A DNA stretch of 64,000 nt from Zopfochytrium polystomum. Its lineage: Eukaryota; Chytridiomycota; Chytridiomycetes; Chytridiales; Chytridiaceae. This document shows, one piece after another, positions 22,220 through 34,165 of this stretch. The position numbers were made by a program, and so were the translations under genes. The stretch is from the NCBI GenBank assembly GCA_025765615.1, contig JAIVFJ010000142.1, positions 1-64,000 on the forward strand, given 5' to 3'. Every line of letters begins with the position of its first letter. The stretch's first letter is position 1. Below the pieces are notes generated by a model that was not told the DNA's origin, made no database searches, and saw only the letters and a list, made by a program, of their open reading frames with translations.

Positions 22220-22572
22220 TGTCAGGAACAGGGCAGGACAGGACAAGGCAGACAAGGAACTGAGAGGAGTGATGATTGTATTGGAAACAATAATTCACTT
22301 GAGGGATGGGACAGGTCCCCCATCCCCCTTTTATACCTTTTGAGAGTGTTCCTTGTCAAGACTCCAAGAAAGTTCCAGAAAGAGCAATTAGTAATACAAT
22401 GATACCAATGATACCAATGACAACAAGACAAGTCAGGAAAGCAAAGAAGGTTCCAGAAGGTTCCACAAGGTTCCATGAAGGAATGTTCTAGAAGGTTCCA
22501 GAAGGTTCCAGAAGGTTCCATGAAGGAATGTTCTAGAAGGTTCCAGAGGTTTCCAGAGGGTGATTCATAACA
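22220..22572 (-). repeat. 5' LTR of element B
   Basis: 353 bp, identical to the 3' copy. It carries the same long array of alternating GAA/TTC triplets, at about 22446-22543, as element A. Confidence 0.95.
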
Positions 22573-22577
22573 GTCTG

Positions 22578-22940
22578 GAATGAATTTTCATTCTACAGTA
22601 ATTTCAAAGCGCGTTGGCACGATCCTTCTTGTCAGAGCGTCTCGGCTCGCCTGCAAAGGGAGGGAGGACGGGAGGAGAGCGAGAGATCGAGAGTGCGGTT
22701 GATGCGCCCCTCGGCGTCGCACGGCGCCTGGTTGGCCAAAAGATTTTTGTTACTTTTTTCCTTTTCTTCTTTTCGAATAAGCATCGGTGGTTAAGTTTCC
22801 CTTCTCCCTTTTACCGTCAACTGGACTCCACGGACCCGTCGAGATTAGCTCTGTACCTGCTTTAGTTCCAGAGCCCTGCATTCACGTAGGCTCTCTTTGT
22901 GTGCAATAAGAGAGTTTCTTTGTGTTTCTTGGGCTTCTTA
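22578..22940. other. Intergenic, no gene seen
   Basis: A short CpG-containing stretch (22600-22860) followed by AT-rich sequence. No recognisable gene. Confidence 0.4.
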
Positions 22941-23079
22941 AGACTCCAAATACATTGTCCTGTCTAGTGACCCCTAGACATCTCCTTTTTGCCCTTTTTC
23001 ACTTTTCAGGATTGGTATTTAGGTCAATGCTCTATTTTGCCACCCATAGCCCAGGGTGAGGATTTAGAGAGCACAGTCT
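22941..23079 (+). repeat. Dispersed repeat shared with 40085-40184
   Basis: Starts AGACTCCAAATACATT and includes AGCCCAGGGTGAGGA. Both segments recur in the same order and orientation at 40085-40184, with indels. Origin unknown. Confidence 0.5.
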
Positions 23080-23317
23080 CACAGTAAGAACCTCTCCTAT
23101 ATTATCTGCTTGAGCAGTGGAGGAGGAAAACTGTTGACACCAGGTTTCCGTTCCACTTAATACTCAGAGTATTTGTCAACAGCACAAGCCGGCACCCAGG
23201 TCTGCATTGGCGGTGGCTCGCTCTCCCATGGGCATTGTGAGAACAATAACTGACAGTCACAATAGGTTTGGGTCTGTCTTGTGCCTCTTGCTGCTAACCA
23301 GTCAGTTCCACCTAACA
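23080..23317 (+). repeat. Solo-LTR-like repeat family 2, truncated copy
   Basis: The 3' part of the family seen in full at 45341-45752, ending CCTAACA. It directly abuts the mariner-like repeat, so one may have inserted beside or into the other. Confidence 0.5.
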
Positions 23318-24180
23318 CCATGTAGCAGTGGTGGTGGAAGACACCAATTATGTAGCCAGTGTGTCTGGAGGCTGACAGAGGGATGAAATCAACTCTGACC
23401 TGTGGTGGTGATTTTGGCAAGTTTGTTGCAACGAGAAAACAGGAAGAAAACTTGCTTTGTCCTCCTTGCAATGCGCAGATTGGTGATATAATTAAATCAC
23501 TGGTGATGACAGAAGACTTTATGAAAAGCTGAGTTTATCAGTGCATCTGACAAAGGCTAGGCAGAAAGATGTGCCAAAAAGAAAGGAGGGTATGTCTCCT
23601 TTGCACACACGCTCTCTCCACAGTGGGAAAAGACTTTTCCGTAATCTCCCAATTGGCTGAACCAAGTCTCATACATCTTGTCAAATCAGCCTCCTTCCAC
23701 CACCATCACTGTGCCATTGTCCCATAACGTGGTGCCTCCGTCTCTCAGATCACCTCCAAATTCAGCACTGAGAAGCAAAATCACACAAAACATAAAGCTG
23801 CCTGCCACATGCAAGACAGTTGTCTACTTACATGCAAAGGAATTGAGCCTTGGCAAGATCAGCCATTTGAACAGATGAGGCAAACTTTGAAACTGGGAAG
23901 CCAGGCAAGGTCTGTACGTGGAACTCTAACCCCTGCCATCTCCAAGGCTTCCTCTGAAAAACCACTTCCTAAACTCCAGAGGTTCTTGGGTTTTGCAGGA
24001 CTTTTTTTCTTTTTTCTTTTTCTTCATTTTGGGCGTGACTGCCATCCCAAAAAGCTAAAAACAGATCTGCTCTTTTTGCATGAAGCTAAGTTTGGTGCAG
24101 TTAGCCCAAAGCACCAGAATGCAGCTGCCCTTGCAGATGTGGGAGGCCTGGCCAAAGTTAGCTTGTATGCCACGTGTGCG
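23318..24180 (+). mobile_element. Degenerate mariner-like repeat, short copy
   Basis: About 863 bp that matches 37249-38477 in inverted orientation. This copy lacks an internal segment of roughly 400 bp that holds the transposase-like reading in the longer copy. Confidence 0.5.
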
Positions 24181-24528
24181 GCAATAAAAGATACGTACTG
24201 GATATCTATTTTGTCTGGGAATCCTCCCATATCTGAGCAAAAAAAAAAAAAAAAAAAAAAAAAAAGCTGGCTCATATCTGCCTCATCTGTATGTGCCTGT
24301 GTTTTAAAGAGGACACAGATATTCCTCTTTGATGAGGATCTTGGATTATGCTTCTCTGGACCTGATGCGGCAGGGACTCTGTATTTTTCATACTGCTGAA
24401 GATCTTGGGAATGGGATTGGCGTAACGGTGATTGCGTTTTAGGTTGATTTGACCGAAAGAGTCACGCATTTGGAAGTCATAAGATAGCAATGGAATTATA
24501 GAAGCCAAAAGCGCTGATTAATGTGGTG
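24181..24528. other. Intergenic with long A run
   Basis: A run of about 26 A at 24240-24265 between ATATCT-rich sequence. Nothing coding. Confidence 0.5.
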
Positions 24529-24601
24529 CGGGCGTGTGGCAAAATGGTTACTGCGCTTGACTACGAATCAAGAGATTCCAGGTTCGACCCTGGCACGCTC
24601 G
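24529..24601 (+). tRNA. tRNA-Arg(ACG)
   Basis: 73 nt. Acceptor CGGGCGT/ACGCTCG, anticodon stem CTTGA/TCAAG with loop CTACGAA (anticodon ACG), T-loop TTCGACC. No intron. Confidence 0.88.
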
Positions 24602-24717
24602 TGTCACTCTATCTTTAATTTTCATGGCCTGTGGGTCTGGTGTCAGCCTTAATTGATTGCCAAGCACCCAGTTTCTGGTTTGCCGCTGACAAGTTGAGGC
24701 ACTTTCGAAAAAGACAT

Positions 24718-24788
24718 GGGGCTTTGGTATAGGGGTATGATTCCTACTTAGGGTGGAGGAGGTCCTGGGTTCATGTCCCGGAAGCCTC
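24718..24788 (+). tRNA. tRNA-Pro(AGG), possibly decayed
   Basis: 71 nt. Acceptor GGGGCTT/AAGCCTC is fully paired and loop TTAGGGT gives anticodon AGG. One mismatch lies in the anticodon stem, and the T-loop TTCATGT lacks the usual A58, so function is doubtful. Confidence 0.6.
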
Positions 24789-25546
24789 CTGTTCCTTTAC
24801 GTCCACCCTGTGGACTTGAATGGTGCGAAGCCTCTCATGTGGAGAATCTTCATAGACCGCCGCACTCACTGGCTTCTTTGTTGTTGTGAGACTATCCCCA
24901 CTCCTTTGGACCCTGGGATCCAGGCCCTTGAGTGAGGGAAAGCAAATAAAAGAGTTAACCCTACTTTATTGGGCTGTTGTCTAGGGAGTGTTTTAGCCAT
25001 ACTACTCACCTAGCCCACAAAGTATCCCTACTCATCTGTCTAACAGGGGAATCAACACAAAAACTGAAGAGTCAGAAGGGCAATCCTGTGAGGATCAGTG
25101 CAAAAGTCTTGCGCAAAGCTCCCTAACCACTGGTGGAAGATGGGTGTCCAGCCCTGGGCAAAAGATGCAAACAAGAAAAGGGTGTGCTCTCACTGTAAAC
25201 AAGACCAATCTGTCTGAGAGCAACGGCTCTCCATCTACTTTGGCAACAAAGGGCGCTTCGCTCTTAACAAGAAAAGGGCTCATGCTCTAAACAAGCTTTA
25301 TCGCTCCACGCCGACTCAAGTCTGTTGTTGCCCTTCTGACACACCAGGCGCAATCACCAACATCCCCAACTTGGAGAGAAAGAGAAAAACTCTGTTATGG
25401 ATAATCTCCCCAACTTGGAGAGAAAGAGAAAAACTTGTAACTTCTTTTTTCTGCCACACATTCCCACCAGACCCACATCATCAAAAAGTCAGGGCGTTTG
25501 TCATTTTGGAGGGTCACAGATTGAAAGGAAAAAGTCTTCGGATAGA
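24789..25546. other. Intergenic between tRNA genes
   Basis: No gene. Near 25367-25436 there are two copies of a 27-bp segment (CCCCAACTTGGAGAGAAAG...) that also occurs inside the family 2 LTR-like repeats. Confidence 0.45.
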
Positions 25547-25618
25547 TCCTAGGTCGTCTAATGGTTAAGATTCCACCCTCTCACGGTGGCGATCGGGGTT
25601 CGATTCCCCGCCTGGGAG
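25547..25618 (+). tRNA. tRNA-Glu(CTC)
   Basis: 72 nt. Acceptor TCCTAGG/CCTGGGA, loop CCTCTCA (anticodon CTC), T-arm CGGGG-TTCGATT-CCCCG. The following gene island starts within 75 bp. Confidence 0.92.
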
Positions 25619-25689
25619 ATTACTGCAGTGGACTACAAAGGCATTCTCTTGCGCTGTATGGGTATGGAATACTTGTCACCATAATACAA

Positions 25690-26265
25690 ATGGTGTTTGC
25701 TTTCCCAAAGCAAGGGCCGCCGGGCGTCCCGGTGCGCAGCAGCGGCAGCGTCCACCCCAAGGCAGTGTACTTTTGCGACGGATCGCGCAACCGCCGGCGC
25801 GTGCAGCGCGTTCTGGGGTGGTGCGTGCGCACCGCAGAGGAAAGCGTGGCCGCCGCCGGGGGTACTCGGGTGGGACGTGCCCCACCGCCCATCCCAGACG
25901 CGAGCGTGATTTCGGCCGTCGACGGGGTGTGGCGGCGGCTCGTGGCCGCGCAACTGGAGCAGAAAGCGGCATGTGGCGACGCCGATCCAGCCGTTGCGTG
26001 GTGGGAGCCACCGTTTTGGGTGCTCGGGGTGAGGGACGTGGTCGCGGCCATTGAGGCAGACGTGGCAGAAAGCTACAACGGTGATGGAGCTGGCGTACCT
26101 CGGTGCACTTGGCGGCAGTTTGCGCTTGTTGCGCAGGAAGTGGACAGGATTGCGTCAAGCGAGGCCGGCCGTCCCACCACGAGTGATTGGTTTGTGTGTG
26201 ATGACATTCGGGTGAATGGCTTAGGGCTCAAGACCGGGTCGCACGCGTGGCTATCCTCCGAATAA
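25690..26265 (+). CDS. Hypothetical protein, GC-rich
   Basis: A 191-residue open frame starting at ATG 25690. I chose this start because the frame upstream runs back through the tRNA-Glu gene. Codon composition is strongly GC-rich, unlike the repeat DNA to its left. The product is Ala/Val/Arg-rich with several Trp (WWEPPFWVLGV near residues 100-110), no signal peptide and no family I recognise. A single-exon gene or an exon of a longer one are both possible. Confidence 0.4.
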   Translation: MVFAFPKQGPPGVPVRSSGSVHPKAVYFCDGSRNRRRVQRVLGWCVRTAEESVAAAGGTRVGRAPPPIPDASVISAVDGVWRRLVAAQLEQKAACGDADPAVAWWEPPFWVLGVRDVVAAIEADVAESYNGDGAGVPRCTWRQFALVAQEVDRIASSEAGRPTTSDWFVCDDIRVNGLGLKTGSHAWLSSE

Positions 26266-26838
26266 AATGAACAGTAGCAATGATGAGATGTGTGGAAACC
26301 AATTGGGGGATTTCTGGACCGTGCGCAAAATATTCTGGACTCCTCGCAGCCACATCACCAATCTCTTCCACTTGAGGTGAGCCACAGTCCCCCATTGCGT
26401 CCCCACATCGCCCCCACAGAGTCCATCGATTATGCAATTGATTTTTTTCGTCAATTTTTTTCATTTTGTAATGGTTTTACGGGCGGGCAAATAACTTTGT
26501 CCCGCTGGTGCTGTCTCGCTCTCAGCGGCTGGCGACAGCGACTGTGTTGTGGTCGTCATCCGTGTCATTGTGGTGCAGCTGTAAACTATAACAAAACGAA
26601 AAAAAATTGACAAAAAATCAAAAATCAAATAACAAGCAGCAACGAGTTCCGCGCACATTTCGCTTTCTGGTCTGTCTGTCTGTCTGTCTGTCTTTCTGTC
26701 TGAATGGGTTACAATTTCCTCCATGAGGGAATTTTCCTGATTTCGCCTGTTTGGGGAATTGCGGTGGCTTATCAGGACAATAGTTAGTTTAAGCGTTTTG
26801 GTGACTGTCTCTCTGTCACTGTCTGTCTCTGTCTCGTC

Positions 26839-26877
<39 letters not shown>

Positions 26878-27639
26878 CTCTCTCGCCAGCAGGCAGCAGC
26901 AAAAACCGCGCACACCAACCTGCCATCTCTGTCAGCGAGAGGCATTTTCGCCAGTTTGCGCGTTTCTTCCACAGACAGACGGAACCCCACTTGGCCTCCG
27001 AAAATGTGCCAGAAACCGATTTCGTCGAGTGAGTGACCAGCAGACCTTTGCTTTTTCACCCAATCCCGGTCCGGACGATAAAAGAAGGTCATTGAGGGTT
27101 ATTACAGAAATGGAGAGGGACCACTGTCTGTGTGTCAGCGTGCCTGTCATCCATCTTTCGACAGACGCCGTACAAGCGTTGGCGTTGGACGCGCCGCTTC
27201 GTCTTCTTCCGGAGCGACGGGACTTTCACGTGCAGCGGCCAAGGCTGAAGAGAACATTCTATGCATTGGCAACGGCCAGACGACGGACTCCCATATCGCG
27301 CCAGCAGCGAGGCGGCGCCCATTCTCCGGCGCCTACTGCTTTTGGTCTTCCTTGTCTCCCCCCTCCCCATCCACAAAGCAAAAAAAAAAGAAAAAAAAAA
27401 GAAAAAAGAAAAATTGAAGGAAACATTCAAAAACATAAAAGCACAGCTTTCGAGTATAAATCACTCGGTGGGGCGATCGCCCGCAACCAAACAAGCCAAC
27501 TCACCGCGGCAAGAAGACAAGAAGAAGAAAAAAGCAAGCCACGGCGGTGAGTGAGTGAGTGAGTGAGTGTGTGTGTGTGTGTGTGTGTGAGTCGGGCGAC
27601 GGGACCCCCCCGCCCCCATGAAGACAGGCCGAGACGGAG

Positions 27640-27699
<60 letters not shown>

Positions 27700-27790
27700 A
27701 GACAGATACAAACCCTGAAACATGTTTCCAGACTATCTTCGGCTTGCGCCGCGCCATCGCTTCTTCACCTTCAACATTCGGTAGTAAATT
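26266..27790. other. Upstream region of the synthetase gene with simple repeats
   Basis: Holds a TCTG/CT-rich tract at 26665-26695 and 26805-26885, an A-rich tract at 27378-27415, a GAGT/(GT)n tract at 27547-27589 and about 27 GA repeats at 27641-27694. Open frames here are mostly translated microsatellites. The last 150 bp probably contain the promoter and leader of the gene at 27791. Confidence 0.45.
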
Positions 27791-30700
27791 ATGAACAAAC
27801 TTGACGACCTCATCATGGACTGCACGGGCTCAGCCCAGCACTGTGGGCGAAATGGCGGCGGCAGTAGGCTGCCTTCTCCGCAAATCAACTGGAGACTCCT
27901 GCTGCTCGTTGCCATGCCCGTCTTCGCGTACGTCCTCTTGGCTCTGACTTTTTTCTGCATCGGCCGACGGTCTTCTCGGGCGGAAGACGGCAGCAGCAAC
28001 AACAACAAGAGACCGGTTTTCCTCTTTGCGCGTTCGCGGCGCACAACTGCAGACCCCACAGAAAAATCAGCCTTCCACACCTTGTTCCGGGCGCAGCTGG
28101 CAAAACTCTCTCCAGTCCCCTTGCTCTTTGCGCGAACGAACTCTGGCAAAGATCCGTTCGGCATCGCCCGCGCTCGCAACAGCTATGCAGCGTTCACGCT
28201 CTCCAACGAAACTGCGGTCGGCGTCGAGTTGAACGCTGATCGTACCGTGAAATTCTCGCTCGGATATGATACGGACTCTGCGAGCGACGTTGACGACAGC
28301 ATCTCCGACTCGCACAGGCGAGCCGATCTCTCCCAGAAGACCGAGCGCTTCGCGCAGGATGCCGGCCAACCCTTGGCGAGGCTTCTTCACGCGCAGAGCG
28401 GCGCACCTGCCGTCATGGCAAAAAACAACGGATGCGGAAGGCTCCCGCTCACACACGCCGCCTTGCACCGCTTTGTCACGTCATTCGACCTCGAGCAGTC
28501 TCTGCGAAACGCCGCCGCCGCCATGGGAATCGACGTCAGCTCCAGTGCAATGTTTTGGGACCGACCAGACCGCCGACGCGTGGGCATTGTTCTCCCCGAC
28601 TGCCCCGAGATGGTCGTGCTCCTCATGACCATCATGAACTGCGCAAGCGCCGTCCCCATCAACGGCCACATGACCGCCGACGAGGTGATTGAGGAGCTCG
28701 ACTCGCTTCATGTGCGAGTGGTCATCGTGGGTCAGGATAACTCTGCGACTGTCGGAGCGGCGCTCGCTCTGCGTGGTATCATTGTCATGGTGCTCGTCCC
28801 GGACGTTTCCGTGATCGGTCTGTTCAGCGTCAAGCCCCTCCACTCCAGCAGCTCAGGTGACGCCATCATTCCTGTCGTTCCGGACTCGGATGAGCCCCGT
28901 GAGGGCGCACCTCACGACCTGTCGTCAGAGGCACTCGTTCTCCGGACAAGCGGAACCTCTGGGAAAAAGAAGACTGTCGGCTACAAGCTCAACACTTTGA
29001 TCCTCGGGTCCTCCCAAGTCGCCAAGTCGTGGGGTCTCACCGAGTCAGACGCCTGCCTCAACATGATGCCGCTCTACCACGTTGGCGGAATCGTTCGCAA
29101 CATGCTCGCCCCGCTCTTGGCCGGCGGCGGCATCATCGTCACTTCTGGCTTTGACCCCATCGCGTTCTGGGACATTGTCGAGGCGGCCCGCGTCGACGTG
29201 ACTGGAACTTCCAAGCCACCGACGTGGTATTACGCCGTGCCCACAATGCACATGGGAATTCTGGATGAGGGCCGCCGGCGGTACGGGCCGTCGATGGCAG
29301 AGCCGAGTGGCATCCGCTTGATCAGCAACGCGGGCGGCGGTCTCGCACCGAGTTTGGCGGTGGAACTCCGCGAGTTTTTCGCCGGGGCCACCGTGCTCCC
29401 GAGTTACGGCATGACCGAGTGCATGCCCATTGCGACGCCGCCGCTGGACTATAAGTTGGAGCGGCCGGGAACCAGCGGAATCAGCACGGGTAAGTTTTTT
29501 CCGAGATGAAATTCTGGCTCTCGCGGCCGAAACTTAAACCGCGGCAACAGGAGTTGAAATCGCCATTTACAACAATGGCGTACTTGCAAGGCCGCACGTC
29601 ATCGGTCATGTTTCAGTTCGAGGCCCACCGCTGTTTGATGGATACGACGGGGATCTAAAAGCCACAGAGTCTTCTTTCAACAGCGACGGCTTCTTTGACA
29701 CTGGCGATTTGGGATACTTGGACGAGGACGGATATTTGTACATCACGGGACGCTCGAAGGAAGTCATCAACCGCGGAGGAGAGATCATCTCCCCCGTGGA
29801 AATTGAGGACGCTGTTCGTGCACACGCATCCGTGAAGGACGTTATCTCCTTTGTCGTGCCCCACAAAACGTTGCAAGAGACGGTCGGCATTGTGATTGTC
29901 CCCGTGGTGCCCTCACAGCGCGTTGGCCTGCAAGAGATTCAGAGGTACAGTTGTTGACTTGACGTTGAGACTCCTTGCTCACCATTACTCCCACCAGGTT
30001 TGTTGCGGCAAGTCTCCACCCATCGAAATGGCCGCAAGTCATCGTGTACATGGACGACATCCCCAAGAACCTGAACAACAAACCGCTCCGGATCAACTTG
30101 GCGAAGCGGCTCAACCTCGCCGAGCAGGAAGACAGCACCCCGCTCTTTGACCGACTCTTTGAAGCGGCCTGCCCGCTGCGAACGACTCCACTGTCTGAGC
30201 CCATCCCATGCCAGCCTGTAAACACCGCTCCCGATGACCTTCGAATGGCGCTGGAAAAGATGCCCGACATCGTGGACCAGGTCACCTTTGTCCACGAGAA
30301 ACACTTCATCCTCTGCTTCGCGTGCAAACCCGAGAGCGTGGTCAGCCCCGACGTGATCCGCTCATTGCTGGTCGGCAACATCCACGACTACCTGGTGCCA
30401 ACAAAGTTTGTGCCTCTCGGAGTGATCCCGCGCGACGAGAAGCGAATTCCGGACTTTGCGGCGCTGAAAGTCGCGGCGGCAAACACTCGCGAGCTGCTGA
30501 CCGGCGACGAGAAGAAGCTGGCAGAGATCTTCCAGGAGGCGCTGGGGTTGGAGTCGCTGCCCGAGGCGAGCGACGACTTTTTCGCGCTTGGTGGGAGCTC
30601 GTTGAAGGCTGGGTTTGTGGTTGCGAGAATACGGTGAGTGCCATGTTTTAGTGCTCCTCTGTTTGAGGAGGGTCGCTTGCTGATGGTTGTTCTCTGCGTA

Positions 30701-33239
30701 ACTGAAACACAGGAAAATATTTGGAGCAAGCTTGCCGTCGATGGCCATATTCAGTTTCCGCACGCCGCGCTCGTTGCTGGCGGAAGTTTATCGTGTCACA
30801 GGTGGATCTCAGAGGACTGATTCACCCTCGGAAACCGTCGGAGGGTCGGACGGAGAACAAGAGCCTGTGGCAGTTGCCTCCATGTCACCCGTTGGCATAT
30901 TCACGTTGATCGTCCAGCTCCTGCCGCTCACAATCATCCGACCGCTTCGCACCTGTGCCACATGGTTGTCGTTCGCGTATGTTTTAACTCTTGTCGAACA
31001 TGCTGCTCGGAAATGGAACGAAGAGGCGGAGGACATTGCGTTGGAAGGCCCTGTGCTCCGTTGCGCCTTGCTCGTTCTCGCTTTAACGATAACAATCACG
31101 ATGCTCTGGATTGTGCTGCCGTTCCTCCCCATCCTGTCGAAATGGATAATTATTGGGCGATACCGCGCAGGCCGGTTCCCCCTGTGGGGTTCATACTACC
31201 TCCGCTGGTGGCTGGTTGACCAAATCTATTACGTGTTCGGCCGCGGCTTTTTTGGAGTGAACTCGACCATGTTGCGCCTTCACGCACGTCTGATGGGTGC
31301 CAACATTGGCGAGAATGTGCACATCGACAGCGCGACCAAGCTGGGCGAATTCGACCTTATCACCATTGAAGAAGGTTGCGCTCTAGATGCGACCCGCATG
31401 CGACCTTTCACCATGGAGACAGGGTATATGGTGTTGAAACCGATCGTAATAGCAAAAGACTCTGTCCTGAACGCCAAGTGTGTGGTCGCACCCGGCCATC
31501 GTGTCCCAAGTGGAACAGTTCTCCCGCCCTTGAGCTCCTCATACGAGACTCAGGATGCTCATCACGAGTTTGCGCCGTACTGTAGAACGACGCTCCCGGA
31601 GCCTCACTTTTTCGCAAAGGCGTTCATCGGCTTCCCAATCATTGCCTTGGTGACTTTCTTCTCGTACCTTCCGTGGCTCGCTGTCATTTACCGCATGGCA
31701 TCCCTGCCCTTTGACTATGGCGACTTGAACTTGAGCAGAATGGGCCACATCATTGTATACTTTGCCGCCGACTTCCGTGTCGCTTATCACATGCTCGCCA
31801 TGGCCGTGAAGCACACCATATCGCCGTTTTTGAAACTATTTGCCGCGATCCTCCTCAAGCAGTATATGATTGGCAAGTTTCAACCGGGACCGTGCACCGA
31901 GCCGCGACAGTCACTCTTGATCAAACGATGGATCATGGACCAGCTTCTTGGTGACGGAGAGCTCTGCGGAGTATACCACCTCGTCGGTCGTCACTATGGC
32001 ATCATCAGTATGATCTACCGGCTCCTCGGCGCCAAGATTGGCAAGCGGATCTACTGGCCAGGAACCCCAATGGCCTTCTACGAGTTTGACCTCCTGGAAA
32101 TTGGTGACGACGTTGTGTTTGGTTCGCGTTCGGACTTTATCTTCACAAGCACGGAAGAATCCAAGCGTATCCAGGTCCAGTCTGGAGCGATGGTGGCAGA
32201 CCGCTGCGTCCTTCTTGGCGGAGCAGTCGTCGGCCGCAACGCGGTCCTCGGCAGCGGCAGTCTGGCACGTGCGGATACGACTTACCCGGACGGCTCGGTC
32301 TGGCTGGGGTCCCAGGGCGGCGGGGCGGTGCTGTGGACAGAAGGAACGCCGGACGAGGCAGCAGCAGACACGCTCAAGCCGTTTGGTCGTGCGTTCTACC
32401 AACGCAAGGCCAGCTTCTTTGTGTACCCACTGTGGGCACTGGTACTGTACAACGTTTTCCTCCAGGCGACGGCCGCGATGCTCCGGACGACCCCGGCCGT
32501 TATCGGGGTGATTGTCGCCGCGTACGAGTACCGCTCCGCATTCTACAGCTGGTTCCGTTCTGACCACACCACGCCAGTCCCCGACCCTACGGGTCTTGCC
32601 ATTATGTACTTTGTTGGGTCAGTGATGGTGGCGTTTCTTGGTATCACAGTCTTCACGACGGCGTTGGACATTACAGCGAAGTGGGCGCTCTTTGGTCGTC
32701 GCAAGGACGGCAGCCACGACTGGGACAAGTCGTCGTACTGCCAGCGGTGGCAGGTGTACCTGTCCCTGATCCAGCTGCGGATTGAGCCGCTCCAGCTGCT
32801 GCGCGGGAGCATCTTCCTGGTGCTCTACTTCCGGGCACTCGGCTGCAGAATCGGAAAGCGCGTCTGCCTTTACCCGACCGGAAGCGACCCGATGATGACG
32901 GAGCCTGACCTCGTGCGTCTTGGCGACGACGTGTGCGTCGACGTCGCCAGCGTCGTCGCCCACATCAACAGCAAGGGGCTGTTTTCTTTGAACCTCATGA
33001 GCATTGGGGCTCGCAGTGTCTTGCGGGCCGAGTCCCGCGTTCTCTCTGGGGCCCAGGTCGAGTCGGATGCCACGCTCTTGGAGCACACGCTCATCGTCAG
33101 TGGAGACGAAGTCGACAAGGGCGCCACTATGCAGGGGTGGCCAGCCAGCGAGTTTGACCCTTCGAAGGTGGCTGCTTTGATGTTGGCACGAGAGCCTGAC
33201 GCCAGTGAGGCGAAAGGCGCTGCCGATAATCTTGTTTGA
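27791..33239 (+). CDS. Membrane NRPS-like synthetase: adenylation-carrier-Pls-type C-terminus
   Basis: Four exons, 27791-29489, 29551-29944, 29998-30633 and 30713-33239, encode 1751 residues; all three GT-AG introns (61, 53 and 79 bp) keep the frame. Residues 35-57 form a membrane segment. An AMP-binding domain follows, with TSGTSGKKK near 385, YGMTE near 540, TGDL near 616 and GRSKEVINRGGE near 632. A carrier domain with LGGSSL near 895-900 has the candidate phosphopantetheine Ser at about 899. The C-terminal 840 residues alternate membrane segments with three soluble blocks rich in hexapeptide-type turns (about 1090-1190, 1340-1450 and 1620-1720). This is the layout of the Pls/PosA-type terminal domain known from epsilon-poly-lysine synthetase. 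There is no condensation or thioesterase domain. The MPLYHVGG motif resembles acyl/oxalyl-CoA ligases, so the substrate may not be an amino acid. I infer activation, tethering and membrane-associated polymerisation or transfer of a small acid. Confidence 0.85.
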
Positions 33240-34165
33240 GTTGTTGGATTGTTGGACTATTCAAGTCCACTTCTGGCTTTTATCCCCTACTTCGTTGAAC
33301 ATACCTTCTCTTCCTTCTCACCCAACCTTTAATGGCCTTCTGCCTCATAGTTACCCTCTACTCGACCAAAACGAATGAACGTCATAGCGTTTGCGTTTTG
33401 GAATTTCTATGGGATTTTCAGGGTTCGACACGTCTTACTTTTTGATGATATTTTCCATCGTCAGTTGGTCCATGCTTGTTTGCCAGACCACACAAGAGAC
33501 GCAGCGAAGGTCCGAACAGTGTCTGGAAGCAAATGTGAGAAGTAGCAAACCCTTGTAATTCTCAGTGGAATGAATGCAGCCACAACCTTCAAATACTCTT
33601 TGTTCCATCGTTGGTGATGAAATGGGACAACCGCGCGGGCACCAACCATATTGTGCAGTATAAACTTCCAGATCACGATCACACCAGGTCGTCAACGACC
33701 GTTGTGCTGCTTTCACTTGTAATGTGCACACTCTTAATAAAGGCCAGCGCCTTCACCCGGGTGCTCGGCTGCCGCGTCACTGTTCGCACCGCTTGCTGCC
33801 TCCACGGCCTTCCGACAACGCAGATGTGCCTGCAAGTCCGGGTCTGCCTTTGCACCGCGCCGTGACCGCGACCGAGACCGTGCCCCTGTTAGTCGGCTTG
33901 GCGCCGCGGTTCAGGCGCCCCCACCGTCCACCACGCGAGCACTGCCGAGCGCGGCAGCGTGGAGGGCGTCCCCACCGTCCTCGACGCCCACACTTTCAGG
34001 GGACATTGCGGCGGAGGCTTTCGACAAGCCGGGATTTGGAAGCTTTGAGCAGAAAAAGAAACTCGACCGCCCCCATTCATTTCTGTCCGTCTCTCTCGTT
34101 TCGCACCGTCTCTGTATTCGTCGCCACCCGAATTCGCCGTTTGCTGCCCCGCTTCTTCTCTTTGC
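33240..34165. other. Intergenic between synthetase and 5MP-like gene
   Basis: No convincing gene. It presumably holds the synthetase 3' end and the promoter of the next gene. A long open frame at 33724-34440 runs in another frame through exon 1 of the next gene and looks spurious. Confidence 0.45.

Larger units (their letters stand above)
17268..22572 (-). mobile_element. Ty3/gypsy chromovirus element B, full-length and apparently intact
   Basis: A 5305-bp element with 353-bp LTRs that I find identical base for base. It is flanked by the 5-bp duplication GTCTG (17263-17267 and 22573-22577). Gag and Pol frames are both open from end to end. Within this window it is the only copy that could supply functional enzymes. 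Heat-shock elements, TATA box, 11-nt self-primer and polypurine tract are all present. Identical LTRs and open frames indicate a very recent insertion. Confidence 0.97.

Noticed and set aside
25561..25689. Upstream extension of the hypothetical frame at 25690
   Set aside because: This part of the frame is the tRNA-Glu gene and its trailer, so the first plausible start is ATG 25690.
26759..27550. 263-codon plus-strand open frame
   Set aside because: Begins in a CT microsatellite, ends in A-rich repeats and has no domain. A translated simple repeat.
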